Source: Bacteroidales bacterium
Lineage (GTDB): Bacteria; Bacteroidota; Bacteroidia; Bacteroidales; UBA932
DNA length: 5,214 nt
NCBI GenBank assembly: GCA_017548805.1
Contig: JAFYZE010000021.1
Span: 1 to 5,214 of the forward strand
Reading direction: 5' to 3'
Each line of letters opens with the position of its first letter. Position 1 is the stretch's first letter. Both the position numbers and the translations under genes were made by a program. Below are positions 1 to 5,214 of the stretch, one piece after another. Under the pieces are notes generated by a model. That model was given only the letters and a program-made list of their open reading frames with translations. It was not told the origin of the DNA and did not search any database.

Positions 1-442
1 CCAGGTTGAAGCCAGCCTTGCCGACGAGGCTCTGCGGCACGGGCTTGCTCAGCAGGATCTGGATGAGGACTCCCTTGTCCTTGGGAGTGACCCTGAGCCT
101 GGGGGCGAAGTCGTAATCCCTGTAGGTCATCTCGACTTCGACACTGCTGTCGGCGTGGTTCACCTCCCTGGCGGTGATCTCGCCGAAGATGTCCCACTGC
201 TCCGGGGTGTTCATCAGACGGACGCCACCGCCGGTGCAGATGCGCTCGCCGCGCTGGATGATCTCCAGGCCGGCGAACTTCTCGTCATAGAAACTGCCGT
301 TGTAAAGGTTGTTGTACACGAGCACGTTGGTGCCCCTGGCCTCGAAATAATCAAGGTCGTTCATTTTCATGCTCTGGGCATTGGCGCTCAAAGCCATAGC
401 GGCGGACAAAGCCGCCACTGCGATGAAAGAAAGGTTTCTCAT
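1..442 (-). CDS. Secreted GH9-like glycoside hydrolase, N-terminal fragment (3' end outside window)
   Basis: The first 147 residues of a longer protein are present and the frame is open to the left edge. It starts at ATG 442-440 and opens with a classic signal peptide: MRN, a hydrophobic stretch at residues 5-20, and a likely signal peptidase I site after Ala-Asn-Ala (residue 22), so it is exported. The mature part is rich in beta-strand-like segments. It includes the stretches MNDLDYFEARGTNVLVYNN (about 27-45), EIIQRGERICTGGGVRL (about 60-76) and a terminal GKAGFNL. From memory these resemble the N-terminal immunoglobulin-like region of Bacteroidales proteins annotated as glycoside hydrolase family 9 (endoglucanase-type, inverting beta-glucanases). 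The GH9 catalytic domain itself would lie beyond the window, so no catalytic residue can be checked. It is divergent from the nitroreductase gene. An alternative is another secreted carbohydrate-active protein with a similar Ig-like domain. The coding call is secure; the family call is moderate. Confidence 0.6.
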   Translation of the reverse strand, partial: MRNLSFIAVAALSAAMALSANAQSMKMNDLDYFEARGTNVLVYNNLYNGSFYDEKFAGLEIIQRGERICTGGGVRLMNTPEQWDIFGEITAREVNHADSSVEVEMTYRDYDFAPRLRVTPKDKGVLIQILLSKPVPQSLVGKAGFNL

Positions 443-576
443 AAATAGGTTTTATTGGATTTGATCAATAGTTCAGTGTCATCATAATGGGGGTACTTCC
501 CCGCTATTCCGTTGCAATGTAGCAAAAAAAGAGCATAAAAGAAAATAATAGCTATATTTGTGAAAACGCCGATGAC
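443..576. other. Divergent AT-rich intergenic spacer
   Basis: This 134-bp gap separates the left-going GH9-like gene from the right-going nitroreductase gene and is clearly more AT-rich than the genes on either side. It holds a -7-like box for the rightward gene (553-560). I found no convincing TAnnTTTG match facing left; the nearest is TACATTG (minus strand, 521-515), one base short. A short inverted repeat, GGGG-TACTT-CCCC (490-502), could form a 4-bp stem. That is too weak to call a terminator or riboswitch. Confidence 0.5.
553..560 (+). promoter_or_regulatory. Bacteroidota-type -7 promoter element for the nitroreductase gene
   Basis: TATATTTG matches the TAnnTTTG consensus used by the primary sigma factor of Bacteroidota. 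It sits 16 bp before the ATG at 577, which would give a leader of only about 10 nt. No TTTG (-33) box is visible at the usual distance of roughly 20 bp upstream, where the sequence is mostly A-rich. The -7 call therefore rests on one element plus its position. Confidence 0.55.
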
Positions 577-1203
577 ATGAAAAACATCTCCTTGATCCTC
601 GCGGCATCAATCGCCGCACTTATGCTTCTGCCAGGCTGCTGCAGCAACAACAATGCGGGAGTCTCCGCACAGTCTTTTGACGATATCGTAGCATCGCGCC
701 GCAGCGTGCGTGACTATGAGGCCGGTACGACCATCTCCGAAGCGCAGGTCCGCACCCTCATCGCCACTTCCATGGAGGCCCCTACATGGGCCAACACCCA
801 GACCACACGCTACTATGTCGCGATGAGCGAAGAGAAGGTGGCGGCCGTAAAGGAACTCATAGGCCAGGGCAACGCCCGCAACACCGCCAACGCTCCCGTC
901 ATGATCGTATCGACCTTCGTCAAGGGCCAGTCCGGCTTCGGCCGCGGCAACCAGGCCAACGAGGTAGGCGACGGCTGGGGTGCTTATGACAATGGCCTCA
1001 GCAACGCCTATTTCATCCTCAAGGCCCGCGAGCAGGGCTTCGACACCCTGATCATGGGCATGCGCGACTCCGACGGCCTGCGCAAGCTCTTCGACATCCC
1101 CGAGAATGAGCAGGTCATGGCTGTCATCAGCCTGGGCAAACGTGCATCAGACCCCCGAAGGCCCGACCGCAAGCCCATAGACGACATCGTCAAGTTCTAC
1201 TAG
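577..1203 (+). CDS. Nitroreductase-family protein with lipoprotein signal peptide
   Basis: This 208-residue protein belongs to the nitroreductase fold, which comprises FMN-dependent NAD(P)H oxidoreductases acting on nitro compounds, quinones or related substrates. After the leader, FDDIVASRRSVRDYE (34-48) is the typical N-terminal FMN-phosphate motif (S-R-R-S-x-R-x-Y). EAPTWANTQTTRYYV (67-81) matches the second family motif (AP-x-x-x-N-x-Q-x-x-R), and VISLGKR near the C-terminus matches the usual closing strand. Residues 1-21 look like a lipoprotein signal: Lys2, hydrophobic 4-18, then L-P-G-C with Cys21 as the lipidation site. Pro at -2 is atypical, and Cys22 follows directly. There is no acidic run after the Cys, so the surface-export signal known from Bacteroides and Capnocytophaga lipoproteins is absent, which favours a periplasm-facing anchor. 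The ATG at 577 is the only start that includes the leader in frame. The gene ends 4 bp from the opposing transporter gene. The substrate is unknown. Confidence 0.88.
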   Translation: MKNISLILAASIAALMLLPGCCSNNNAGVSAQSFDDIVASRRSVRDYEAGTTISEAQVRTLIATSMEAPTWANTQTTRYYVAMSEEKVAAVKELIGQGNARNTANAPVMIVSTFVKGQSGFGRGNQANEVGDGWGAYDNGLSNAYFILKAREQGFDTLIMGMRDSDGLRKLFDIPENEQVMAVISLGKRASDPRRPDRKPIDDIVKFY

Positions 1204-1207
1204 AGAA

Positions 1208-2176
1208 TCAGAAAGAGAGGGCTATCGCGGCGACGGCCAGGACAAGGCCGCCGACCTGCACCCATTTCAGCCTTTCGCCGAAGAAAAGCAGTCCCACAAT
1301 CGTGGCTACCAGCACTATGCCTATGTTGTAGAGCGGGTAGAACACGCCTGTCGGCATAGCCGCGAGGGCGCGGAGCATGCACGAAGTGCAGCCTATGTTC
1401 GCGAAACCAAGCAATGCGCCCCAGCCGACAGTACTCCATTTGACGCGGTGCTTGCGGAACGAGCCGGAGACCACGCATACGATCAGGGACGCGATGGAAG
1501 CCATCAGGAAAATGATACAGGTCAGTGCTGTAAGCTGGCGCTCGATGAGGACTGGGTTGCCGGAATGATTGCCGTCAACCGTATGCTGCACTACTTTGAG
1601 GAAGAAATCCGAAAGGCCGAAAACAAGGAACACTCCCAGGAGGGCAAGCATGACCGCGTGACGGCCGGAACCACCCGAGGATGAGCGGGATATAATGCCT
1701 GTAGTGATGCGGCCGGGATCTCCCGAGGTGGTAAGTTCCGCAGGCTTTGATTCGGTAGGACCGATTATCAGGACCATAGCAACCACTACCAGCAGGACCG
1801 GAAGCCATGACGGAGCCGGCTGGGAGAGGAGTATCCAGCTCAGCAGCACGGGAAGTACCAGTGAGGCGCGAGCGCAGACGGTGGTCAGGGCCACGCCAGA
1901 CCGCTGCGTGCTGCGATCCATGACTATGAAGCCGAACGTGAACAGTAAGCCCTGAATAAAGGCCAGCAGCCATGAAGACGTCCCGGGGATATAGTCGGAC
2001 GCCGACGTGCCCGGATCGAACACGGCCCGTGCGACTATAGGCAGCAACGTGAACAGGAAAGCCACGGCATAGTTGAACAGCGTCACCTGCCTGCCGTCGG
2101 CGTCATGCCGCTGGCAGAGCTTGAAGATGATCGAGAACAGGGATCCGCAGAGTATGGCAAGAATAAGGTACAGCAT
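1208..2176 (-). CDS. EamA/DMT-family transporter
   Basis: This 322-residue integral inner-membrane protein has about ten hydrophobic segments: near residues 2-20, 33-53, 68-86, 94-117, 123-140, 174-196, 215-238, 247-271, 276-299 and 304-321. The two-times-five arrangement and the ending FFGERLKWVQVGGLVLA (298-314) are typical of the drug/metabolite transporter (DMT) superfamily, EamA branch. The end of the first half shows the same WI-L-L-S-Q-P-type pattern. A hydrophilic linker at about 141-173, rich in Ser, Gly and Thr, separates the halves and is longer than usual. The substrate cannot be inferred, because relatives export amino acids, nucleotides or metabolites and some import sugars. It starts 12 bp after the stop of the FucP-like gene on the same strand, so it is very likely the last gene of that operon. 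Its TGA (1210-1208) lies 4 bp from the opposing nitroreductase stop. Confidence 0.85.
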   Translation of the reverse strand: MLYLILAILCGSLFSIIFKLCQRHDADGRQVTLFNYAVAFLFTLLPIVARAVFDPGTSASDYIPGTSSWLLAFIQGLLFTFGFIVMDRSTQRSGVALTTVCARASLVLPVLLSWILLSQPAPSWLPVLLVVVAMVLIIGPTESKPAELTTSGDPGRITTGIISRSSSGGSGRHAVMLALLGVFLVFGLSDFFLKVVQHTVDGNHSGNPVLIERQLTALTCIIFLMASIASLIVCVVSGSFRKHRVKWSTVGWGALLGFANIGCTSCMLRALAAMPTGVFYPLYNIGIVLVATIVGLLFFGERLKWVQVGGLVLAVAAIALSF

Positions 2177-2188
2177 GGGAGTCGGGAT

Positions 2189-3406
2189 TTAGGCTTTGCG
2201 TACGCTCATCGCATAACTGAACACCACGATGAAGCACACAAGCGGAACCAGGTAGGCCAGGTTGATGCCGAAGGCGTCGGACACCATACCCTGTAGCGGG
2301 GTGATGAGCGCGCCGCCGAGGATGGCCATGATCAGGCCGGAGGCGCCGATTTTGGCGTCGCCGGCGTAACCGCCCTTGGCGGGATCCTCGACGCCGTCAA
2401 GCGCAAGGCCGTAGATGGTCGGGAACATGAGGGACATGAAGAAACTGACCGCGATCAGGGCGATGACGCACGGCCATCCGGTACCGCCGAGGAGTACCAC
2501 GAACAGGGTGCAGACGATATCGGCCGCGGCAGCGATGAGCAACAGCTTCGCGGGACGGTAGTACTTCATGAGCCAGGTGAACAGGAAACGCGCGGCGCTG
2601 AAGCAGATGATGCTGATCAGGTAGATCGTCGCGCCCTGGGCCTCGACGATGCCGAGCTCCTTCATCACCAGGCGGATGGTGAAGGACCAGACGCCGATCT
2701 GCGCGCCGACATAGAAGAACTGCGCCACGACACCGAATACATATGCCTTGTTCTTCAAGAGACGCCTGAAAGAGGCGCCGAGCGAATCGGCCGCACCGTC
2801 ATCGCGTCCCTCGGGCATACGCGCGAAGAGCATGACCACCAGGATGACCAGCAGCACTATGCCAAGCGTCATGTAGGTCCCGGACACCGAATAGAGGGAT
2901 ATATCCTTGAGGATGAAATACTTGCTAAGAAGTATACCGGTAATGGAACCGAGCGGGTTGAAAGCCTGCGCTACATTCAGGCGGCGCGTTGCCGTCTCGG
3001 GAGCGCCCATGGCCAGGATGTAGGGATTGGCCGTGGTCTCCAGCACCGAACATCCTCCGGCAAGGATGTAGAGGGCGATAAGGTAAAAGCCGTAGGAAGC
3101 GGCCTTGGCGGCCGGAAGGAACAGGATCGCGCCGGCCGCGTAAAGCGCCAGGCCGAGGATCACTCCGCTTTTGTACGAATACTTGCGGATATAGATGGCA
3201 GCGGGCAGCGCGAAGCAGAAATACGATCCGTAGAAAGCCAGCTGGATGAACGACGTCTGGGTATCGGACATCGACATGATCTTCTTGAACGCGCTCAGGA
3301 GCGTATCCGTCATGTTGTTGGCAATACCCCATAAGAGGAAGAGCAGGGTCACCAGGATGAACGGGACCAGATACTTTTTCTCAATCGTTTTCATCTCAGA
3401 TGTCAT
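2189..3406 (-). CDS. FucP-type sugar:H+ symporter (MFS, FHS family)
   Basis: This 405-residue, 12-helix major facilitator belongs to the fucose:H+ symporter (FHS) group and imports a sugar across the inner membrane using the proton gradient. The first half aligns without gaps to E. coli FucP as I recall it, offset by 12. Asp34 in WGIANNMTDTLL corresponds to FucP Asp46, and Glu123 in VLETTANP to Glu135, the two acidic residues essential for coupling. Gln147 and Asn150 in RLNVAQAFNPLG match the conserved Q-x-x-N of the sugar site. AQFFYVGAQIGVWSF (228-242) is another family signature. The usual linker between helices 6 and 7 lies near 196-220. The group includes fucose, glucose/galactose and N-acetylglucosamine carriers, so the substrate is not settled, and no fucose catabolic gene is in view. 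The ATG (3406) overlaps the upstream stop as ATGA. A second ATG at 3394 (Met5) is an alternative start. Translation is probably coupled to the ftsB-like gene. Confidence 0.87.
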   Translation of the reverse strand: MTSEMKTIEKKYLVPFILVTLLFLLWGIANNMTDTLLSAFKKIMSMSDTQTSFIQLAFYGSYFCFALPAAIYIRKYSYKSGVILGLALYAAGAILFLPAAKAASYGFYLIALYILAGGCSVLETTANPYILAMGAPETATRRLNVAQAFNPLGSITGILLSKYFILKDISLYSVSGTYMTLGIVLLVILVVMLFARMPEGRDDGAADSLGASFRRLLKNKAYVFGVVAQFFYVGAQIGVWSFTIRLVMKELGIVEAQGATIYLISIICFSAARFLFTWLMKYYRPAKLLLIAAAADIVCTLFVVLLGGTGWPCVIALIAVSFFMSLMFPTIYGLALDGVEDPAKGGYAGDAKIGASGLIMAILGGALITPLQGMVSDAFGINLAYLVPLVCFIVVFSYAMSVRKA

Positions 3407-3726
3407 TCAATTACGTATACATCCTCTCCCGGTTCGGAGAAGAGGAACTTTTCGCGGGCGAACTTCTCGAGCGTGTCCTTGTCTGTAGTGAGGCTCTTGA
3501 CCTCGTCCTTGAGACGCGCTATGTCGGCCTCGTAGAACTCCATCTGCTTCTCCTGCCTGCGCACGTTGAACCCGGCCTCGATCCAGCGGAAGAGGTTGTC
3601 GCGCTTGATGACACAGATGAAGAGAAGGAATATCGCCGTGGAAATCAGGACATATCGGACGAAAGAGCGTTCCTCACGGTTCGTTCCGTCCTTTGACCGG
3701 TTCCAGATTTTGTCGAACTTGCCCAT
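3403..3726 (-). CDS. FtsB/DivIC-family septum formation initiator
   Basis: This 107-residue bitopic membrane protein of the FtsB/DivIC family is a small partner of FtsL and FtsQ/DivIB in the divisome. It has a basic cytoplasmic N-terminus (MGKFDKIWNRSK), one membrane helix at about 22-40 and a charged periplasmic coiled coil at about 52-85. The family's C-terminal motif follows, with LEKFAREKF (86-94), PGE (99-101) and a final VYVIE. I chose ATG 3726-3724. The longer open frame begins with TTG at 3750-3748, which lies inside the -7 box on the same strand, so it cannot be in the transcript from that promoter. It heads a tight leftward unit: its TGA overlaps the start of the sugar symporter by four bases. 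Family identity is strong from motif and architecture; the exact name (FtsB versus DivIC) is a convention. Confidence 0.85.
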   Translation of the reverse strand: MGKFDKIWNRSKDGTNREERSFVRYVLISTAIFLLFICVIKRDNLFRWIEAGFNVRRQEKQMEFYEADIARLKDEVKSLTTDKDTLEKFAREKFLFSEPGEDVYVIE

Positions 3727-3747
3727 TGCGATACAGTCGTATTTGTA

Positions 3748-3781
3748 CAAAAATAGTTAAATTTGCGGAGATAAATGCAAA
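3748..3781 (-). promoter_or_regulatory. Leftward promoter for the ftsB-transporter operon
   Basis: On the minus strand, TATTTTTG (3755-3748) fits the TAnnTTTG -7 consensus of Bacteroidota. A TTTG (3781-3778) lies 22 bp upstream, close to the usual -33 spacing. Transcription would begin near 3741, giving a leader of roughly 15 nt before the ATG at 3726. Both elements are present, so this is the best-supported promoter in the window. Its upstream box overlaps the extreme 5' region of the opposing gene. Confidence 0.6.
3758..3765 (+). promoter_or_regulatory. Rightward -7 promoter element for the nucleotidyltransferase gene
   Basis: TAAATTTG matches TAnnTTTG and lies 2 bp from the opposed leftward -7 box. 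A start of transcription near 3772 would leave about 20 nt before ATG 3793 but only about 3 nt before ATG 3775, which is one reason to prefer the later start. The only upstream TTTG (3742-3745) is 12 bp away, too close for a normal -33 box. Confidence 0.55.
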
Positions 3782-3792
3782 ATCAGAGAGAA

Positions 3793-4725
3793 ATGAAACC
3801 TACATTGCTGGTTCTCGCTGCCGGAATGGGCAGCCGTTACGGCGGACTCAAACAGATGGACGGTCTCGGCCCCAACGGGGAGACCATCATCGACTATTCC
3901 ATATACGATGCCGTTAAGGCCGGTTTCGGCAAGGTCGTATACATCGTCCGGGAGTATTTCCGCGAGCAGATGGAGCAGACCGTGCGCCAGAAATACGCCG
4001 GCGTGCGCTGCATCGACGGCGAGCCGCTGGAGTTCGTCTTCGTGACGCAGGAGCTGGACAAGATCCCTTCCCGCTTCACGCTCAACCCCGAGCGGCAGAA
4101 GCCCTGGGGTACCGCGCATGCGGTCCTGATGGCCGCCGGGGCTATCCACGAGCCTTTCGCCGTCATCAACGGAGACGACTATTACGGCAAGGACTCGTTC
4201 CGCATCCTCGGCGACTGGCTCCGCGAGCACGAAAACAGCCGCGGAGTATACTCCATCGTAGGTTTCGAGCTTGAGAACACCCTCTCAGAGTCCGGCGGCG
4301 TGAGCCGCGGCATCTGCTCGTACGACGCCGACCGCCGCCTCACCGACATCGTGGAGCACCTCAACATCCTCAAGGAGGCCGACGGTGTCGTACGCGGCGA
4401 CAACTCAGCCACCGGCGAGCGCGTCGTCCTCGACGGCAAGGCACTCTGTTCGATGAACATGTGGGGATTCACCCCCGACTATTTCGCCGGCAGCGCGGCC
4501 ATCTTCGAGGATTTCCTGGAGAAGAATGCCTCCGAACTCAAGAAAGAGTACTACATCCCCTACGCCGTCGACTGCATGGTCAAGTCCGGCCAGGCGCGCA
4601 CAGACGTCCTCACCACCCCTTCGCGCTGGTTCGGCGTCACCTACAAGGAAGACCGTCCCGCCGTCGTCGCCAAGTTCAAGGAGCTTTCTGACACCGGCGT
4701 CTATCCTTCACCACTATACAAATGA
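3793..4725 (+). CDS. Sugar-phosphate nucleotidyltransferase (NTP transferase family)
   Basis: This 310-residue cytoplasmic enzyme of the NTP-transferase (GT-A-like) fold couples a sugar 1-phosphate to an NTP, releasing pyrophosphate and an NDP-sugar. The N-terminal LAAGMGSRYGGLK (8-20) is the nucleotide and pyrophosphate-binding signature G-x-G-x-R-x-x-x-x-K, with Arg15 and Lys20 as the expected phosphate contacts. PWGTAHAVL (104-112) is the second nucleotide-binding motif. NGDDYYG (126-132) carries the metal-binding Asp pair. Later segments include SGGVSRG and NMWGF, which fit the sugar-site half. Length and start resemble Bacteroidota proteins annotated simply as nucleotidyltransferases, related to UTP-hexose-1-phosphate enzymes. 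The exact sugar and NTP are not readable. An in-frame ATG at 3775 would add six polar residues (MQNQRE). I prefer 3793 because the core motif then begins where the family usually begins and the leader has a normal length. The stop is 3 bp from the convergent neighbour. Confidence 0.85.
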   Translation: MKPTLLVLAAGMGSRYGGLKQMDGLGPNGETIIDYSIYDAVKAGFGKVVYIVREYFREQMEQTVRQKYAGVRCIDGEPLEFVFVTQELDKIPSRFTLNPERQKPWGTAHAVLMAAGAIHEPFAVINGDDYYGKDSFRILGDWLREHENSRGVYSIVGFELENTLSESGGVSRGICSYDADRRLTDIVEHLNILKEADGVVRGDNSATGERVVLDGKALCSMNMWGFTPDYFAGSAAIFEDFLEKNASELKKEYYIPYAVDCMVKSGQARTDVLTTPSRWFGVTYKEDRPAVVAKFKELSDTGVYPSPLYK

Positions 4726-4728
4726 CAA

Positions 4729-5214
4729 TCAGTTGAGGATCTTCCAGTTGCCGACGACGGGGAGTTCCTTGGCCTTGCCCTGGCAGGCATAGATGATGCC
4801 TACGACGGCAAGGATGAACACCACTGCGCCGCATACGCTGAACAGCCAGCCGATAAGCTTGAGCTTGGTGAGAAGGCTGCAGACGAGGGCGATAAGGAAC
4901 AGGATAAGGCCCTGGTTGGCGTGGAACTTGGCGAACTTGGAGTCCTTGGCAACAAGGATAGGGATGATTACGAGCGGGCCGATGTAAGCTAGGACAGCCA
5001 TGAGCTTGTTCTTGTTGACATCATCAGGGTCCATCTCGTCTGAGTAGTCGTCAATCTCCTTCTTGATGTCCTCGACTGTGCTTTGGGCCTTCTCCTTGGC
5101 CGTAGCGAATGCGGCCGCAGCACCTTCCTTGACGTTCTCGTAGGCTTCCTTGACGTCGGACTTCATCTCGTCGACCTTCTGCTTGAACTCCTCCTTCCTG
5201 TCCTCAACCTCGGC
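4729..5214 (-). CDS. DUF4870/Tic20-like small membrane protein with amphipathic N-terminal region (5' end outside window)
   Basis: The frame is open to the right edge, so the visible 161 residues are a C-terminal part. An ATG at 5166-5164 exists, but the 16 codons upstream of it are in frame and of the same character (EVEDRKEEFKQKVDE), so the true start is probably outside. Visible residues 1-60 form a highly charged, Ala/Lys/Glu-rich region predicted to be amphipathic helix (KEAYENVKEGAAAAFATAK, EKAQSTVEDIKKEIDD). This is followed by an acidic linker and three hydrophobic segments near 71-89, 101-116 and 120-144. The motif AAKDSKFAKFHANQGL-like (88-103) and the ending GKAKELPVVGNWKIL (146-160) resemble small Bacteroidota membrane proteins of the DUF4870/Tic20-like type. 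Function is unknown. The helical part recalls LEA-like or YtxH-like stress proteins, but that is only a resemblance in composition. It ends 3 bp from the nucleotidyltransferase stop. Confidence 0.7.
   Translation of the reverse strand, partial: AEVEDRKEEFKQKVDEMKSDVKEAYENVKEGAAAAFATAKEKAQSTVEDIKKEIDDYSDEMDPDDVNKNKLMAVLAYIGPLVIIPILVAKDSKFAKFHANQGLILFLIALVCSLLTKLKLIGWLFSVCGAVVFILAVVGIIYACQGKAKELPVVGNWKILN

Noticed and set aside
155..448. Rightward 97-codon open frame opposite the GH9-like gene
   Set aside because: It lies antisense to a frame with a clean signal peptide and family-like sequence, and its translation shows no recognisable domain; open antisense frames are expected in GC-rich DNA.
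490..502. GGGG-TACTT-CCCC hairpin as a terminator or riboswitch
   Set aside because: The stem is only four base pairs, there is no T-run, and no known riboswitch core is recognisable around it.
1575..1973. Second minus-strand open frame of 132 codons
   Set aside because: It lies wholly within the EamA transporter in another frame; the translation is Arg/Pro/His-rich without membrane segments, typical of a frame shadow.
3742..3745. TTTG as the -33 box of the rightward promoter
   Set aside because: It lies only 12 bp from the -7 box, well short of the usual spacing of about 20 bp.
3757..4230. Minus-strand 157-codon open frame opposite the nucleotidyltransferase
   Set aside because: It is antisense to a gene with intact catalytic motifs, overlaps the divergent promoter region, and has no family resemblance.
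1..5214. Mobile element, CRISPR array, toxin-antitoxin, phage-defence system or RNA gene
   Set aside because: No repeats with regular spacing, transposase or integrase motifs, paired small toxin/antitoxin frames, or tRNA/rRNA-like sequence were seen; the genes fit ordinary housekeeping and carbohydrate-related functions.

Overview
The window looks like a chromosomal segment of a GC-rich member of the Bacteroidota, most likely order Bacteroidales. The evidence is the protein families (a GH9-type secreted protein, an FHS-family sugar:proton symporter, a short FtsB/DivIC), promoter-like TAnnTTTG -7 boxes in AT-rich gaps between GC-rich genes, and the lack of clear Shine-Dalgarno sequences. Genus cannot be decided from the sequence alone. 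Coding density is very high: seven protein genes, two of them cut by the window edges, and no rRNA, tRNA, CRISPR array, insertion sequence or phage gene that I can recognise.

Layout. (1) 1-442, minus: N-terminal part of a secreted protein resembling Bacteroidales GH9 glycoside hydrolases, running off the left edge. (2) 443-576: a divergent AT-rich spacer with a -7 box for the rightward gene. (3) 577-1203, plus: a nitroreductase-family protein with a lipoprotein signal peptide. (4) 1208-3726, minus: a compact three-gene unit read leftward, ftsB/divIC-like, then a FucP-type MFS symporter (4-bp ATGA overlap), then an EamA/DMT transporter (12-bp gap). (5) 3727-3792: a short divergent control region with two opposed -7 boxes 2 bp apart. 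(6) 3793-4725, plus: a sugar-phosphate nucleotidyltransferase. (7) 4729-5214, minus: the C-terminal part of a small membrane protein with a charged amphipathic helical N-terminal region, running off the right edge.

The genes suggest carbohydrate handling (GH9-like enzyme, sugar symporter, NDP-sugar synthesis) mixed with housekeeping (cell division), but the window does not assemble into one recognisable pathway. The two convergent junctions leave only 4 bp and 3 bp between stop codons, so transcripts must end inside or run into the opposing gene. I do not see a clear new biological system. The points most worth a second look are the tightly packed divergent promoters, the placing of a division gene at the head of a transporter operon, the lipoprotein-type nitroreductase, and the amphipathic-helix membrane protein at the right edge.
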